A stretch of DNA of 44,000 nt from contig CAJNDS010002524.1 in assembly GCA_905221605.1 (NCBI GenBank), forward strand, positions 1,117,634 to 1,161,633, written 5' to 3'. The translations under genes were made by a program, and so were the position numbers. Positions 1 through 8,269 of the stretch are shown here, one piece after another; within the stretch, counting starts at the first letter, position 1, and the number at the start of each line of letters is the position of its first letter. Origin of the DNA: Symbiodinium natans (Eukaryota > Sar > Dinophyceae > Suessiales > Symbiodiniaceae). The notes beneath the pieces are model-generated. The model made no database searches. It was not told the DNA's origin and saw only the letters and a program-made list of their open reading frames with translations.

Positions 1-990
1 ACTCTTCAACAGGGGATGCACGGCATGCTTTCTAAGCAAGACACTCTTCAGCACTCTGTGGGGAAGCTGAGTGGGGATATGGTCCAATTGGGCCAGGAGC
101 TTCAACAACATTCCCAGCGGCTAGATGTCATGCAGGGCACACTTCAGCACCATAATGTCTTGCATGAGCGTGCCATGGAGAAGATACAGGACCTGGAGAC
201 GCAAGTTGCGGACGCAGTCACTCAATCCCAGCTCAGGGACCTCGAATCCCAGGTCATGGAACTCAAGGAGTTGGAACAGCAGGTCAGGCGCCTGCAAGAA
301 CAGGTCAGGACTGCTGGCACCCCTCGGGGCGGTCTGACGCCAAGGGGATCGGGCTCCTCGAAGGACACGGAAATGGACCTTCAGATTGTAGTGGGGGGGT
401 GGAAATCGGCTCCTAAACACCTAGCTGAGAAGGAAGCGCGGTCGCTGTTTCAGGTATGCAAGATCAGGGATGCTGTGGAGTCCATGTGGACCCCCTTTGC
501 TCGTACTAACTTCCTTCGGATCACCCTCAAGTTCCCCCCCGGCATTGATACTTTGCAGGCCCAGCGCTCCTTTCAAATGGATACCCTCAAGCTTCTGCGA
601 AGGGATAAGTGGAAAAGTAATGTGCCGGGAAGCGAAGGCTCGGTTTTGTGGGTTGCCAGACACAGATCCCCGGAAGAAAGGCATAAAATTCGGGCCATTC
701 TTCAGACTAAGGAGTTTTGTGACAGGCTCCGCCCTTACAATCCGGCTGCGCCCCACCAGTCTTCTGAATTTGACTGGCGAGGCAATGTATACGTAGGCAG
801 GTCCCAGCTCTTGCTCTCCCCTCTCTCTCCGGTGGGGGGGTTGGGACACCCGTCTGATGTACAGCTCACGGATGCACGTGGTGCGCACACTGGCTGGGCT
901 GTGTCGGCAGTCAAGTTTGCCGAGGCGACGGGGTACTCCCCGGATCAGTTGCCGCAGCTCTGGTTGGAGCGTAGCACCACCCGTGAGTGA
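1..990 (+). CDS. LINE ORF1-like region: coiled coil plus RRM-like domain (partial)
   Basis: The frame is open at the left edge, so the true start is upstream; the first in-frame ATG in view is at 16. The N-terminal ~100 residues are Gln/Leu/Glu-rich heptads typical of a coiled coil, such as LRDLESQVMELKELEQQVRR. A short Gly/Pro/Ser linker follows, then a domain starting IVVGGWKS and containing FLRITLKF and LWVARHRSPEE. This resembles the RRM-like, GGW-containing domain that I recall upstream of the endonuclease in dinoflagellate LINEs; that comparison is from memory. Expected role: trimerisation and RNA binding in the retrotransposition RNP. The segment ends at TGA 988-990, but the same frame continues directly into the endonuclease, so this is probably the front of a fused polyprotein. 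A CGA-to-TGA transition would explain the stop. Confidence 0.75.
   Translation, partial: TLQQGMHGMLSKQDTLQHSVGKLSGDMVQLGQELQQHSQRLDVMQGTLQHHNVLHERAMEKIQDLETQVADAVTQSQLRDLESQVMELKELEQQVRRLQEQVRTAGTPRGGLTPRGSGSSKDTEMDLQIVVGGWKSAPKHLAEKEARSLFQVCKIRDAVESMWTPFARTNFLRITLKFPPGIDTLQAQRSFQMDTLKLLRRDKWKSNVPGSEGSVLWVARHRSPEERHKIRAILQTKEFCDRLRPYNPAAPHQSSEFDWRGNVYVGRSQLLLSPLSPVGGLGHPSDVQLTDARGAHTGWAVSAVKFAEATGYSPDQLPQLWLERSTTRE
988..990 (+). other. In-frame TGA between RRM-like and endonuclease domains
   Basis: The codon reads TGA in the frame used by all LINE domains and is followed by CAA. A C after UGA is a known weak-termination context in eukaryotes. A single CpG-type CGA-to-TGA transition is the simplest origin. 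Confidence 0.9.
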
Positions 991-2256
991 CAACCAAGGA
1001 GTGTATCTCCTCCTCCAACTAAGGCTACAGCCCTCACTTGGAATGTCCAGGGCAAGTCCCTGGATGCCGTCCAAGCTGCTTGGGACCTATTGGATCTGGA
1101 GGAGGTCACCTACGTGGGACTGCAAGAAGTCGGGGGTTTGTCTGATTTGGCACAGGATAGTTGGTGTGTTAAGGAGGGCACCCTGGCTGGCAAACCTTTT
1201 ATTTTCTTTTGTTGCTCGCCGCCTGATTCCTTTCGGGGATCAGCTGTGGGTATACCACTGGACATGCTTAATGAGGTAATTAATGTGCAAGTGCTTGCAA
1301 CTGGAATTCTCCTGACTCTACGTCGAGGAGGTGCAAGGGAATTTGTTGCATCGTTGCATTTGCCGCATACTCAGAGAGAGGACTGCATGCATGTATGGCA
1401 CCACCAACTTGTGACCCTAAGGGAGTTTTTGCAGGGGTTCAGACACCAGGACTCGGCCTTCTTGGCGATGGACCTTAATTACGAATTAATGCATGTGCAA
1501 CCCGAAACCCAAGATGCACGGGGAGCCCAGATTCAACAGTTCATTCGTGAGTTCGGTCTTACTCATACGACTCCACACGCCCATACATGGTCGAATTCCA
1601 GGGGGGCTCATAGTCGCATTGACTACATTCTTTACGCCACCCCGTATCAGGAGACGTGTGCCCAAGGGGTGGCGACGCACTCGGATTCGCTGCTAAAGGC
1701 GGACCATCGGGCATGCTGGGCCACCGTTGCATCGCTTCGCCCTGCCTGTCGCCCACGCAGAAGAGTGCTCCCAACCAAGTGTGGAGCGTGGGACGTGGAT
1801 GTTACAAAGGCTCTGCATGCATGTGAGCGTCTCTCCCAACAGTTGCCGGACAAGGATTCCCGCCTGACCCCACAACAGCTGACGGACTTGGCGACTGCGT
1901 GTTCCCAAAGGCCCACCCCATGCCGGTACAGGGACTCGCAGGTGATCAAGGACATGATAGCTCAGCGTCGTAAGGCTGATCCTCAGACTGCGAAAGAACT
2001 CGCTGTGGAGGTGGTGAGGGCCCGTGCTGTTGCAAAACGAGAGTGGAAGACGCAACTCCTTGAGAGGGCTGCAGCAGGAGACTACAAGGCGATTACCTAT
2101 TTCCGGAAACGTCAATCGGTCAAGGTTGCTCATGGTTTGTTTGCATTTAGGATGGGGGGTAGGGATAGGGCGGTGTCGGCACTAAAATGCTTCTACTATC
2201 GCAAGTTCACGGACCCCAACCCCCATGACCCCATGCTTCCTGAGGCAATTCTTTGA
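991..2256 (+). CDS. LINE APE-type endonuclease region, between two in-frame TGA codons
   Basis: This is the same frame as the preceding segment, with no ATG at its beginning. Exonuclease/endonuclease/phosphatase motifs appear in order: LTWNVQG (1033-1053), GLQE with the catalytic Glu at 1126-1128, an AMDLN block (about 1465-1479) standing for the usual GDxN, SRIDYIL (1612-1632), and a final Asp-His pair at 1702-1707. So the nuclease that nicks the target DNA looks essentially complete. A basic helical linker of about 180 residues follows and leads into the reverse transcriptase. The segment ends at TGA 2254-2256, after which the frame stays open. Because the nuclease start lies well before any Met codon, separate initiation here is unlikely. 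Readthrough, upstream fusion or pseudogenisation fits better. Confidence 0.85.
   Translation, partial: QPRSVSPPPTKATALTWNVQGKSLDAVQAAWDLLDLEEVTYVGLQEVGGLSDLAQDSWCVKEGTLAGKPFIFFCCSPPDSFRGSAVGIPLDMLNEVINVQVLATGILLTLRRGGAREFVASLHLPHTQREDCMHVWHHQLVTLREFLQGFRHQDSAFLAMDLNYELMHVQPETQDARGAQIQQFIREFGLTHTTPHAHTWSNSRGAHSRIDYILYATPYQETCAQGVATHSDSLLKADHRACWATVASLRPACRPRRRVLPTKCGAWDVDVTKALHACERLSQQLPDKDSRLTPQQLTDLATACSQRPTPCRYRDSQVIKDMIAQRRKADPQTAKELAVEVVRARAVAKREWKTQLLERAAAGDYKAITYFRKRQSVKVAHGLFAFRMGGRDRAVSALKCFYYRKFTDPNPHDPMLPEAIL
2254..2256 (+). other. In-frame TGA between endonuclease and reverse transcriptase
   Basis: The second in-frame TGA is followed by GCG. It again lies in a linker and again is explicable by CGA to TGA. 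Sense translation resumes immediately and reaches the RT about 30 codons later. Confidence 0.9.
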
Positions 2257-4566
2257 GCGACTAAGGTACAGTGCCCTGAACCAAGGCCTAGACCTATAGA
2301 TGACGAGGAATTGGACACTATGCTGGCGACCTTCAAATCGGGCAAGAGTGCTGGTACGGACGGGGTAACCTATGAACTCCTCAAAATCCTTGCCCAGACA
2401 GGTGCACGTAGGCTGTTGATGAGAACATTCAACGCGTTGCTCAGTCGAGACCAACCTCTCCCAGATGCCTGGTTTGTGGCTCGTGTTGTGCTCCTGCCCA
2501 AAATAAGGGAACCGAGTCAACCGAAGCACCTCAGACCCATTGTCCTGTCCCCGGTGGATTACAAACTGTTTACAAAAATACTCTTGTTCCGGCTAAGGCG
2601 GGTGCTCCCCCCGGTGGGGCAAGGGGGCCAGATTCTTGGTATTCAGGGGGGTCAGGTCATGGACGGGGTCACGGCAGCAAAGCATGCTGTCCATCTTGCG
2701 AATCAGTGGTCACAACCTCTAGTTGTAGCCAAGCTAGACGTCTCGCAGGCCTTTGATACCATCTCACATCTGGCACTCGCCCGATACCTCCAAGAAGCGG
2801 CACCTTGTGTAGAAGCTGAACTCCTGCTTAAACTCATTGTCCATGCTAGGGTGGAACTGAACTTTGCTGAGGTGACATGGCAGCAGCCGCTTAGTCAGGG
2901 AATTTTCCAAGGATCCCCGTACGGGGCGGAAATATTTGCGCGTGTACTTGATCATTACCTGAAGCCACTGGTCCAGCAATGGGCCCGCAATGAGCGCACG
3001 TGGTTGTGTGACTCCATGGGGGCCACCCCACTGCACAACATCGCATACGCTGATGATGTACTTCTCTTCGCTACCTCGGTGGAGCAACTCAATCGTATGC
3101 TCCAAGGTCTCTCGAGTACTCTGCAAGCCATAGGCCTTCATCTCTCCGTAGATAAATCTCAGTACATCCGCTCTTCTCTTGTCGAGGATAAGCCTGTCGC
3201 GTTGGGCCAAGGAGAACCACTGACCGAGGTTGCCTCATTCCTCTTCCTGGGCGTTCTGCTGGGATTTAGGGTCACATGTCAGGCTACCATCTCAGTCAGA
3301 CTGGCAGCTGCCACTAATGCTTTCTTTGGGTACCTGACTTTCCTTACTGCGTGTTCGGCTCCCCTGGTCAAAAGACTTCATCTCCTGTCTGCTTTTGTGA
3401 CCAGCAGATGGAGATGGATGGCGGCAGCTGTACGCCCGACTACTGCAGTTTTGAATATGCTGAGGATCACACAAACTAATTTCCTTGTTTGGATGTGTCG
3501 CTTTCCCAAGGACTCCCTCCAATCCGCCGTCGATGGATGGTTGTGTGTTCGTAGGGCCGCACGTATGGCAGCACAAACCTGTGGGCACCCCCCCTGGACG
3601 TACATCCACGCTAAGGCATTCATGGACTACTGGGGGCACGCGGCAAGACTGCCTCATCCGGAAGTACGACACGTCACTAAGGTACTCAAGGTCAGGGGTA
3701 CCTCCTGGCAGATAGTCAATATGAATCGGGTTCGGCGTGCCAGAGGCTACTGGCCGGACTGTAGCCGCCTGATTCAGCTGTCGTGGACGCAGTATCGAGG
3801 GAGGTGGCACCCACTGGCGTGGGAAGAAGCGGCCAGGGACAGAGCCCTGTGGCGCAAGTTCACCGCATGGTACCTTGAAACCAATTCGATCCCCCAAACT
3901 TTCTATCCCACCCTTGAGGAAGTTGACCTAAGAGGCAGGGCACTCAGTAAAATGGGGACGGAGTATTACCTTCTCCCTATGAGACACCCACCCGTCGACA
4001 CTCCCTACACTACGGCATACTTTGAGTACCCGCCGCTCAGTCCTGAGGACACGGAGCAGTCAATCAGGGTTTCCACAGATGGCAGCTGCATGCGTGGATT
4101 AGGAGGAGCGGCTGCAGTCCTTCTTCCTCCCTATGGGGATGTAGAGAACGATGTGGTCATACTTCAGCAGGCGGTCCCAGGTCGCTCTACCAACATACGT
4201 GCAGAGATTGTGGCTGCCTGCAAAATTTTGGAAGCCATTAAACGTATCAAACAACATGTCAAGATAGGCACTTTTCTCTTCATGACGGACTCTCAACATG
4301 TACTGCAGCTCCTGCAAGGGGCCTGTCGCTCGGTTGCCCATGCACCGGACGTGTCCTGTCTGATGCTACTGTGGCAGGAGGTCGCGGGCTACACGACCTT
4401 CAGACACGTAAAATCGCACAATGGCGATCCCCTCAATGAATTGGCAGACCAGTGTGCTAAGGAAGCGGTGCATTTTGATCACGCGGGTCTTGTCATCAGG
4501 CGCAGAGACTACTCGAGGTCATACTTTGAGATGGCTCCGGGCACTAGCCCTCTGTGGCTTTGGTGA
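2257..4566 (+). CDS. LINE reverse transcriptase plus RNase H
   Basis: The same frame continues after the second TGA; the first ATG is at 2320. RT landmarks are GKSAGTDG (about 2341-2364), LLPK followed by LRPIVLSPVDYKL, DVSQAFD with the metal-binding Asp (2737-2757), the GIFQGSPYGAEIF block, and YADD (3046-3057). A Cys/His-poor thumb region follows. The C-terminal RNase H has STDGS (first Asp 4078-4080), the Glu in RAEIV (4204-4206), TDSQ (Asp 4288-4290), a His in KSHNGDP (4417-4419) and the last Asp in LADQ (4447-4449). All catalytic residues of both enzymes are present, so the enzymatic half is intact apart from its missing initiation signal. Stop TGA 4564-4566. Function: target-primed cDNA synthesis and removal of template RNA. 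Confidence 0.92.
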   Translation, partial: ATKVQCPEPRPRPIDDEELDTMLATFKSGKSAGTDGVTYELLKILAQTGARRLLMRTFNALLSRDQPLPDAWFVARVVLLPKIREPSQPKHLRPIVLSPVDYKLFTKILLFRLRRVLPPVGQGGQILGIQGGQVMDGVTAAKHAVHLANQWSQPLVVAKLDVSQAFDTISHLALARYLQEAAPCVEAELLLKLIVHARVELNFAEVTWQQPLSQGIFQGSPYGAEIFARVLDHYLKPLVQQWARNERTWLCDSMGATPLHNIAYADDVLLFATSVEQLNRMLQGLSSTLQAIGLHLSVDKSQYIRSSLVEDKPVALGQGEPLTEVASFLFLGVLLGFRVTCQATISVRLAAATNAFFGYLTFLTACSAPLVKRLHLLSAFVTSRWRWMAAAVRPTTAVLNMLRITQTNFLVWMCRFPKDSLQSAVDGWLCVRRAARMAAQTCGHPPWTYIHAKAFMDYWGHAARLPHPEVRHVTKVLKVRGTSWQIVNMNRVRRARGYWPDCSRLIQLSWTQYRGRWHPLAWEEAARDRALWRKFTAWYLETNSIPQTFYPTLEEVDLRGRALSKMGTEYYLLPMRHPPVDTPYTTAYFEYPPLSPEDTEQSIRVSTDGSCMRGLGGAAAVLLPPYGDVENDVVILQQAVPGRSTNIRAEIVAACKILEAIKRIKQHVKIGTFLFMTDSQHVLQLLQGACRSVAHAPDVSCLMLLWQEVAGYTTFRHVKSHNGDPLNELADQCAKEAVHFDHAGLVIRRRDYSRSYFEMAPGTSPLWLW

Positions 4567-4954
4567 CTTGGGTTAGGGAGCGCTGTGTGCGTGTAGGTCT
4601 TTCATGCCCATGTAACCCAAACCCCCCCCCAAAAAAAAAAAAAAAACAGACCCCACAACAGCAACAGCGACGAGGCCACAGAGTGCAGTGCACATGAGCA
4701 TATGTCGACAACCGCTGGATGTCCCCCCCCCCCCCCCCCCAATTCTTGTGACATGTATCTAGGACATGTGCGGACCCATTCTCGGGAGCACACGGAGTGC
4801 GTCCTGCTGTGAGAATTGCTACGGGGAGGGGGGGGGGGCGGGGCGGTCACATAAATGGCTGGACACAGGCACCATGTGATGATGCGGCTCGCAGCGTCCT
4901 GATCAGTAACGACACTTGAATTTTGTAATTTCCCGTTGTTGTTGACGCGGCACA
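4567..4954 (+). other. LINE 3' end and homopolymer-rich spacer
   Basis: The LINE 3' UTR ends in C9 and A16 (4622-4646). Beyond it lie a C18 tract (4723-4740) and a G-rich tract (4825-4845). No ORF of interest is seen. The stretch before 4955 is probably the 5' leader or promoter of the next ORF, but no recognisable promoter element stands out. Confidence 0.6.
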
Positions 4955-6547
4955 ATGGAGCAGATGCCTGAGCAGCACGCCACCCCATGGGCGCGACTCC
5001 TTGGCATTGCTGGAGTGGAATGGACACCAGTCCTGGCCGCTCTCCTCGGTGTCTTCATCACGATCATGTCCCCCTTCCTGTACCAGATCATCGGGGCCAT
5101 CCTCCGCAGATCTCGCGCGGCACTTCGACGATCGTGGGAGTGGGTAGGCGTCCGCCGCTGGTGCAGGTCGTGTCCCAGGAGGGAGGGTCAGCCGCAGACA
5201 GGTCCCGCTGATGCTGAGCTGGCCCACATTCGGACTTCCCTTGATGCATGGAAGATTGGTCTTGAACAAATGCTGCTTCCCTTGGGGAATAAGACACAGG
5301 CCATCTATGACCTCTTGACCAATCTCCTCTCCACGTTTCAGTCACTCGACTTCAAAGCCACCATGGGAGCCATGCGGTCTCATGTTGAGACAGCGACGGG
5401 CGCAGTGTCCGGGGAGGTCAAAGACCTTGTCAAGGAATTCTCCAAAATGGCGGTGCCCCTCCCTAAGGACCTGACGACCAAATTCGCTGAGGTGACTGCA
5501 CAGCTCGAGGATGTCCGGGGGAAGCTGACGGCGCTGATCAAAACGAGCTTTCAGGACCTAACCCAGATCTTGAAGGCTCATGACACGCCGGCTGCCACCA
5601 CAGACCGGTCTGACACAAGTGCCGCTCCACTGGACTTGACAGCGCCTCTCCAGAAGCTGATGGACCAGATGGAGAATGTGGGGGCCAAACTCGCGACCCA
5701 AATGGAGGACGTCAAGACCAAGCTCGTAGCGGCGTGGAAGCTGGGGGTCCAGGAGCTGAAGCAGGTGATCACGGGGGCGCCGGCCCCCACCCAACCGACT
5801 CCGACCTCGACTGACCCTGCAACTCAGGCCCAACTCCAAGCAGTCCGGGACGACCTTTCCACGCTCGCACAGAACGTCAAGATCCTCCAGGACACCCTTA
5901 TGCAGACGCAGGCAGAGGTGAAGCTGACGCACCACAAGCTGTCGCAGGCGTGTGACAAGATCAGTGCTGATGCCGCAACGTCTCATGGTACCCTCAACTC
6001 GCAGATCAAAGGGAACCATGCGTACATGAAGGGCATCAAGGAGGCGCTTGACTCGGTGGTGGTACGGACAGAAGCTCAAGAACCCAGAGGATGGCAGGTC
6101 AAGCACGTGGAAGAACAGGGCAAATTGGTCATGCGTACGCAAGAGATCAAGGACATCCTCGCGGACCTCTTGGACAGAGTGGATGGCTTGGAGACCACCG
6201 CAGTCAACACCACTGCCAAGCTCACCCGCCAAGACCAACAACTGACCATGGCGGATCAGAAATGGGACACGGTGTGTGAGATATTGCGGGAGATCTCGGA
6301 GAGGCTTGGGCCCAGGCCTCCGGCACGCCCACCGCAGCTGCCCTCGGGCAGCCAACAGGCGCCGGACACCATCAACCTGAGAGTGACGGACTACTACCAG
6401 CCGCCACCGCCCCATGCCCCTTATGCTGGTATCCGCCCCATCCAGCTAGCGCCTCTTGTGACTCAGCCATCACCGACTCCTACACCGAGTGCGGCTCAAC
6501 GAGTGGAAGCCCTGCGCGCGGCCTTGGACTATGTGGCGCCGCCGTGA
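4955..6547 (+). CDS. 530-residue membrane-anchored coiled-coil protein, function unknown
   Basis: ATG at 4955 in a good context (cacaATGg) opens an uninterrupted 530-codon frame ending in TGA. Residues about 24-50 form a hydrophobic segment (VLAALLGVFITIMSPFLYQI) followed by a strongly basic stretch and a WCRSC Cys pair near 70-73, so one N-terminal membrane anchor is likely. Residues about 90-450 are mostly amphipathic helix with recurring Leu/Val heptads and many Gln, Lys and Asp, giving long coiled coils broken by Pro/Thr-rich linkers (APAPTQPTPTSTDP). The C-terminal ~80 residues are Pro-rich. I recognise no enzyme motif. The length without introns suggests a retroelement-type or retroposed gene. 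It could be a structural or accessory protein of a mobile element, or a host protein. Confidence 0.7.
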   Translation: MEQMPEQHATPWARLLGIAGVEWTPVLAALLGVFITIMSPFLYQIIGAILRRSRAALRRSWEWVGVRRWCRSCPRREGQPQTGPADAELAHIRTSLDAWKIGLEQMLLPLGNKTQAIYDLLTNLLSTFQSLDFKATMGAMRSHVETATGAVSGEVKDLVKEFSKMAVPLPKDLTTKFAEVTAQLEDVRGKLTALIKTSFQDLTQILKAHDTPAATTDRSDTSAAPLDLTAPLQKLMDQMENVGAKLATQMEDVKTKLVAAWKLGVQELKQVITGAPAPTQPTPTSTDPATQAQLQAVRDDLSTLAQNVKILQDTLMQTQAEVKLTHHKLSQACDKISADAATSHGTLNSQIKGNHAYMKGIKEALDSVVVRTEAQEPRGWQVKHVEEQGKLVMRTQEIKDILADLLDRVDGLETTAVNTTAKLTRQDQQLTMADQKWDTVCEILREISERLGPRPPARPPQLPSGSQQAPDTINLRVTDYYQPPPPHAPYAGIRPIQLAPLVTQPSPTPTPSAAQRVEALRAALDYVAPP

Positions 6548-7752
6548 GCATCCTGAGAGCGGGGAATTGCCTTCGTAGGAGCACCCGAGTGCCCCAATCG
6601 GTTTCTGTTTGCCCAGTTACACTTTTCAGGCCATCAGTAGGACGAAGGAGAGCCGTAAGATGCCTCCATTTTTCTGCCATGGCCCGAACCCCTCTAAAGG
6701 GTTGACGCAAAGCGAAGCACGAGTTAGAATGATAATTTGTCCTTTTGCAAGTGCTGGTAATTAGGATCTTGCACGAGTCCTGAGGTGACTCAGGGAGCTG
6801 TGTGCGGTTCTTATGATCGTTTTGAGTTTGCTCCTTCTGCCCTGAGTTCACGCATGTGACCGCTGCATTGGATTTAATTCACTATGTCTGGGGTGGTGCA
6901 TGAAGACGCTTGAAGGGGGGCAAACTAACCTATGGGGGGTTGTTCTGTTGGTTCCCTTTGGTGGGGTCTATTCCTGAGCTTCCAACCTCCCTAATTGATG
7001 CGACCATGATCCTTGCCCTCCTTAGAAGGCATACAAGTCACAATTCACCAATATGATGCATGCAAGTCATAATTCACTAATTTGGTGCATGCCGCTAATT
7101 TGGTGCAAGCAAAGGGCGGTAACTGCAAGCCAAGGCAGTCGAGGCTGGGTGGGCCTGGGTTCACACGTGCTCGCGAACTGTGTTCTAGTTGTCTTGTCCT
7201 GGGGACATCCCACGCATGTACCGCCGGGCTGGGAACTTAATTTGTCAATAGCAAATTTGCACTGAAATTCGTGACGTGTGAGCGACCTGCATGAGAGCGC
7301 ACGAGCGAAGCTCTAGCTCTGCGGTTGATGTTTCAGTTGGGAATTCGTAATTCATCTTTTGACGCATGCCCCGGATGTTCATGATACTTCTCCCGTTGGC
7401 GCTAGGCTGGAGAGCCCACTGTGTGGTTTGTTCCTCTTTCCCATATGTAGAACAAGGGGCAAGTACCATACCGCGAAGTGGAATGGTGGAGGTGAAATTA
7501 AAGATAAACATGCTTCTCTCGTGCTAAGCGATGCGTCGACCTGAACAAAAAAATTGGCTGGCTCCCCAGCACCCCCTGAAAGGACACGGGTACCCATGAC
7601 ACACACCTTCTCGTTGCCTGTTTTGTTGTCCCCTACAGCTTTCCCCGTCTATGCCCCCAGCTCAAACAAGGATTCCTTCCATATAGTGACTTGGTTTTGC
7701 CCCCCTCCCCTCCCCCACCCCCCCCTAAAAAAAAAAAAAACACACACACACA
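6548..7752. other. Spacer without supported gene
   Basis: Three small features are visible: AT-richer short repeats of the CATAATTCACTAATTTGGTGCATGC type (7040-7115), an AATTCGTAATTC motif near 7343, and a C-run plus A14 plus (CA)n at 7719-7757 that resembles the C/A-run at the LINE 3' end. Short ORFs here look like chance. Confidence 0.5.
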
Positions 7753-7760
7753 CACACAAA
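7719..7760 (+). repeat. C-run, A-run and (CA)n tract
   Basis: A run of C is followed by T, about fourteen A and nine CA units. The order C-run then A-run matches 4622-4646 and may mark the 3' end of a second retroposed unit covering the 530-residue ORF. Confidence 0.55.
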
Positions 7761-8117
7761 CACTGCGGCAACAACAGCACCATGCTACGTAGAGATGACC
7801 TCTACCAGGTTTTCCCCTGCTCCTCCAAATTCTCCCGAACACGATGCACACGTCGCGTGGCAGTCTAGAGCTTTGATCCTCATGACTAGCTTCTCCACTT
7901 GCAGTACGGCAGTACAGCAAGGCTCATGTGTGAATCACACAAATACTGCGGCAACAACAGCACCATGCTACGAAGAGAGGACCTCTACAAAGTTTCCCTA
8001 TTCCTCAACTTTTCCCTGAACACGATGCACAAGTCGCGTGGCCGTCTGGAGCTTTGAGATCCTCATGACTAGCTTTCCACTTGCAGTAGTGCAGTATAGC
8101 AAGGCTCAGGTGTAAAT
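7753..8117 (+). repeat. Tandem duplication, two units of about 182 bp
   Basis: Unit 1 is 7753-7935 and unit 2 is 7936-8117. Both start CACACAAA, contain GCGGCAACAACAGCACCATG and CTCATGACTAGCTT, and end in GCAAGGCTCA followed by a short tail. They differ by scattered substitutions and small indels (roughly 85% identical by eye), so the duplication is not very recent. They lie just upstream of the dioxygenase-like ORF and might be leader or promoter repeats. Confidence 0.85.
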
Positions 8118-8149
8118 CTAGCCCACTGCCCCAACCCTCTCCCCTAAGC

Positions 8150-8221
8150 CCTGGGCCTCCCTTGCGTGCCTCCCTCACTCCTACCTTCCTCCATCTCTCC
8201 TTCCTCTCCCCTCCCCCTTGA
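8150..8221 (+). promoter_or_regulatory. Long polypyrimidine tract, possible 3' splice or trans-splice acceptor
   Basis: About 65 nt of almost pure C/T end in TTGAGG just upstream of the reading frame that opens at 8222. Dinoflagellate mRNAs receive a spliced leader at AG acceptors, so this is a plausible acceptor for the ORF starting at 8270. It is inferred from sequence shape only. Confidence 0.35.
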
Positions 8222-8269
8222 GGACCCCCCGAAAACCCTGGGAACCACAATAGGAGTGTGATACTCAAC

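Larger units (their letters stand above)
1..4646 (+). mobile_element. LINE-type non-LTR retrotransposon, 5'-truncated by window edge
   Basis: A single reading frame runs from the window edge to the TGA at 4564-4566 and carries, in order, a coiled coil, an RRM-like domain, an APE-type endonuclease, a reverse transcriptase and an RNase H domain. That order is typical of non-LTR retrotransposons, which copy themselves by target-primed reverse transcription. There is no protease, integrase or LTR. After the last stop comes a short 3' UTR, then nine C and about sixteen A (4622-4646), which I take as the 3' end. The frame is interrupted only by TGA at 988-990 and 2254-2256, with no frameshift in 4.5 kb, so the copy is young or the stops are tolerated. 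The clade is not assigned; RNase H fits I-like and related RNH-bearing groups. No target-site duplication can be tested because the 5' end is outside. Confidence 0.9.

Noticed and set aside
1-4566. General UGA-to-Trp recoding of this genome
   Set aside because: TGG is used for Trp throughout, TGA terminates the LINE frame and the neighbouring ORF at 6545-6547, and two TGA codons are explained by transitions or readthrough.
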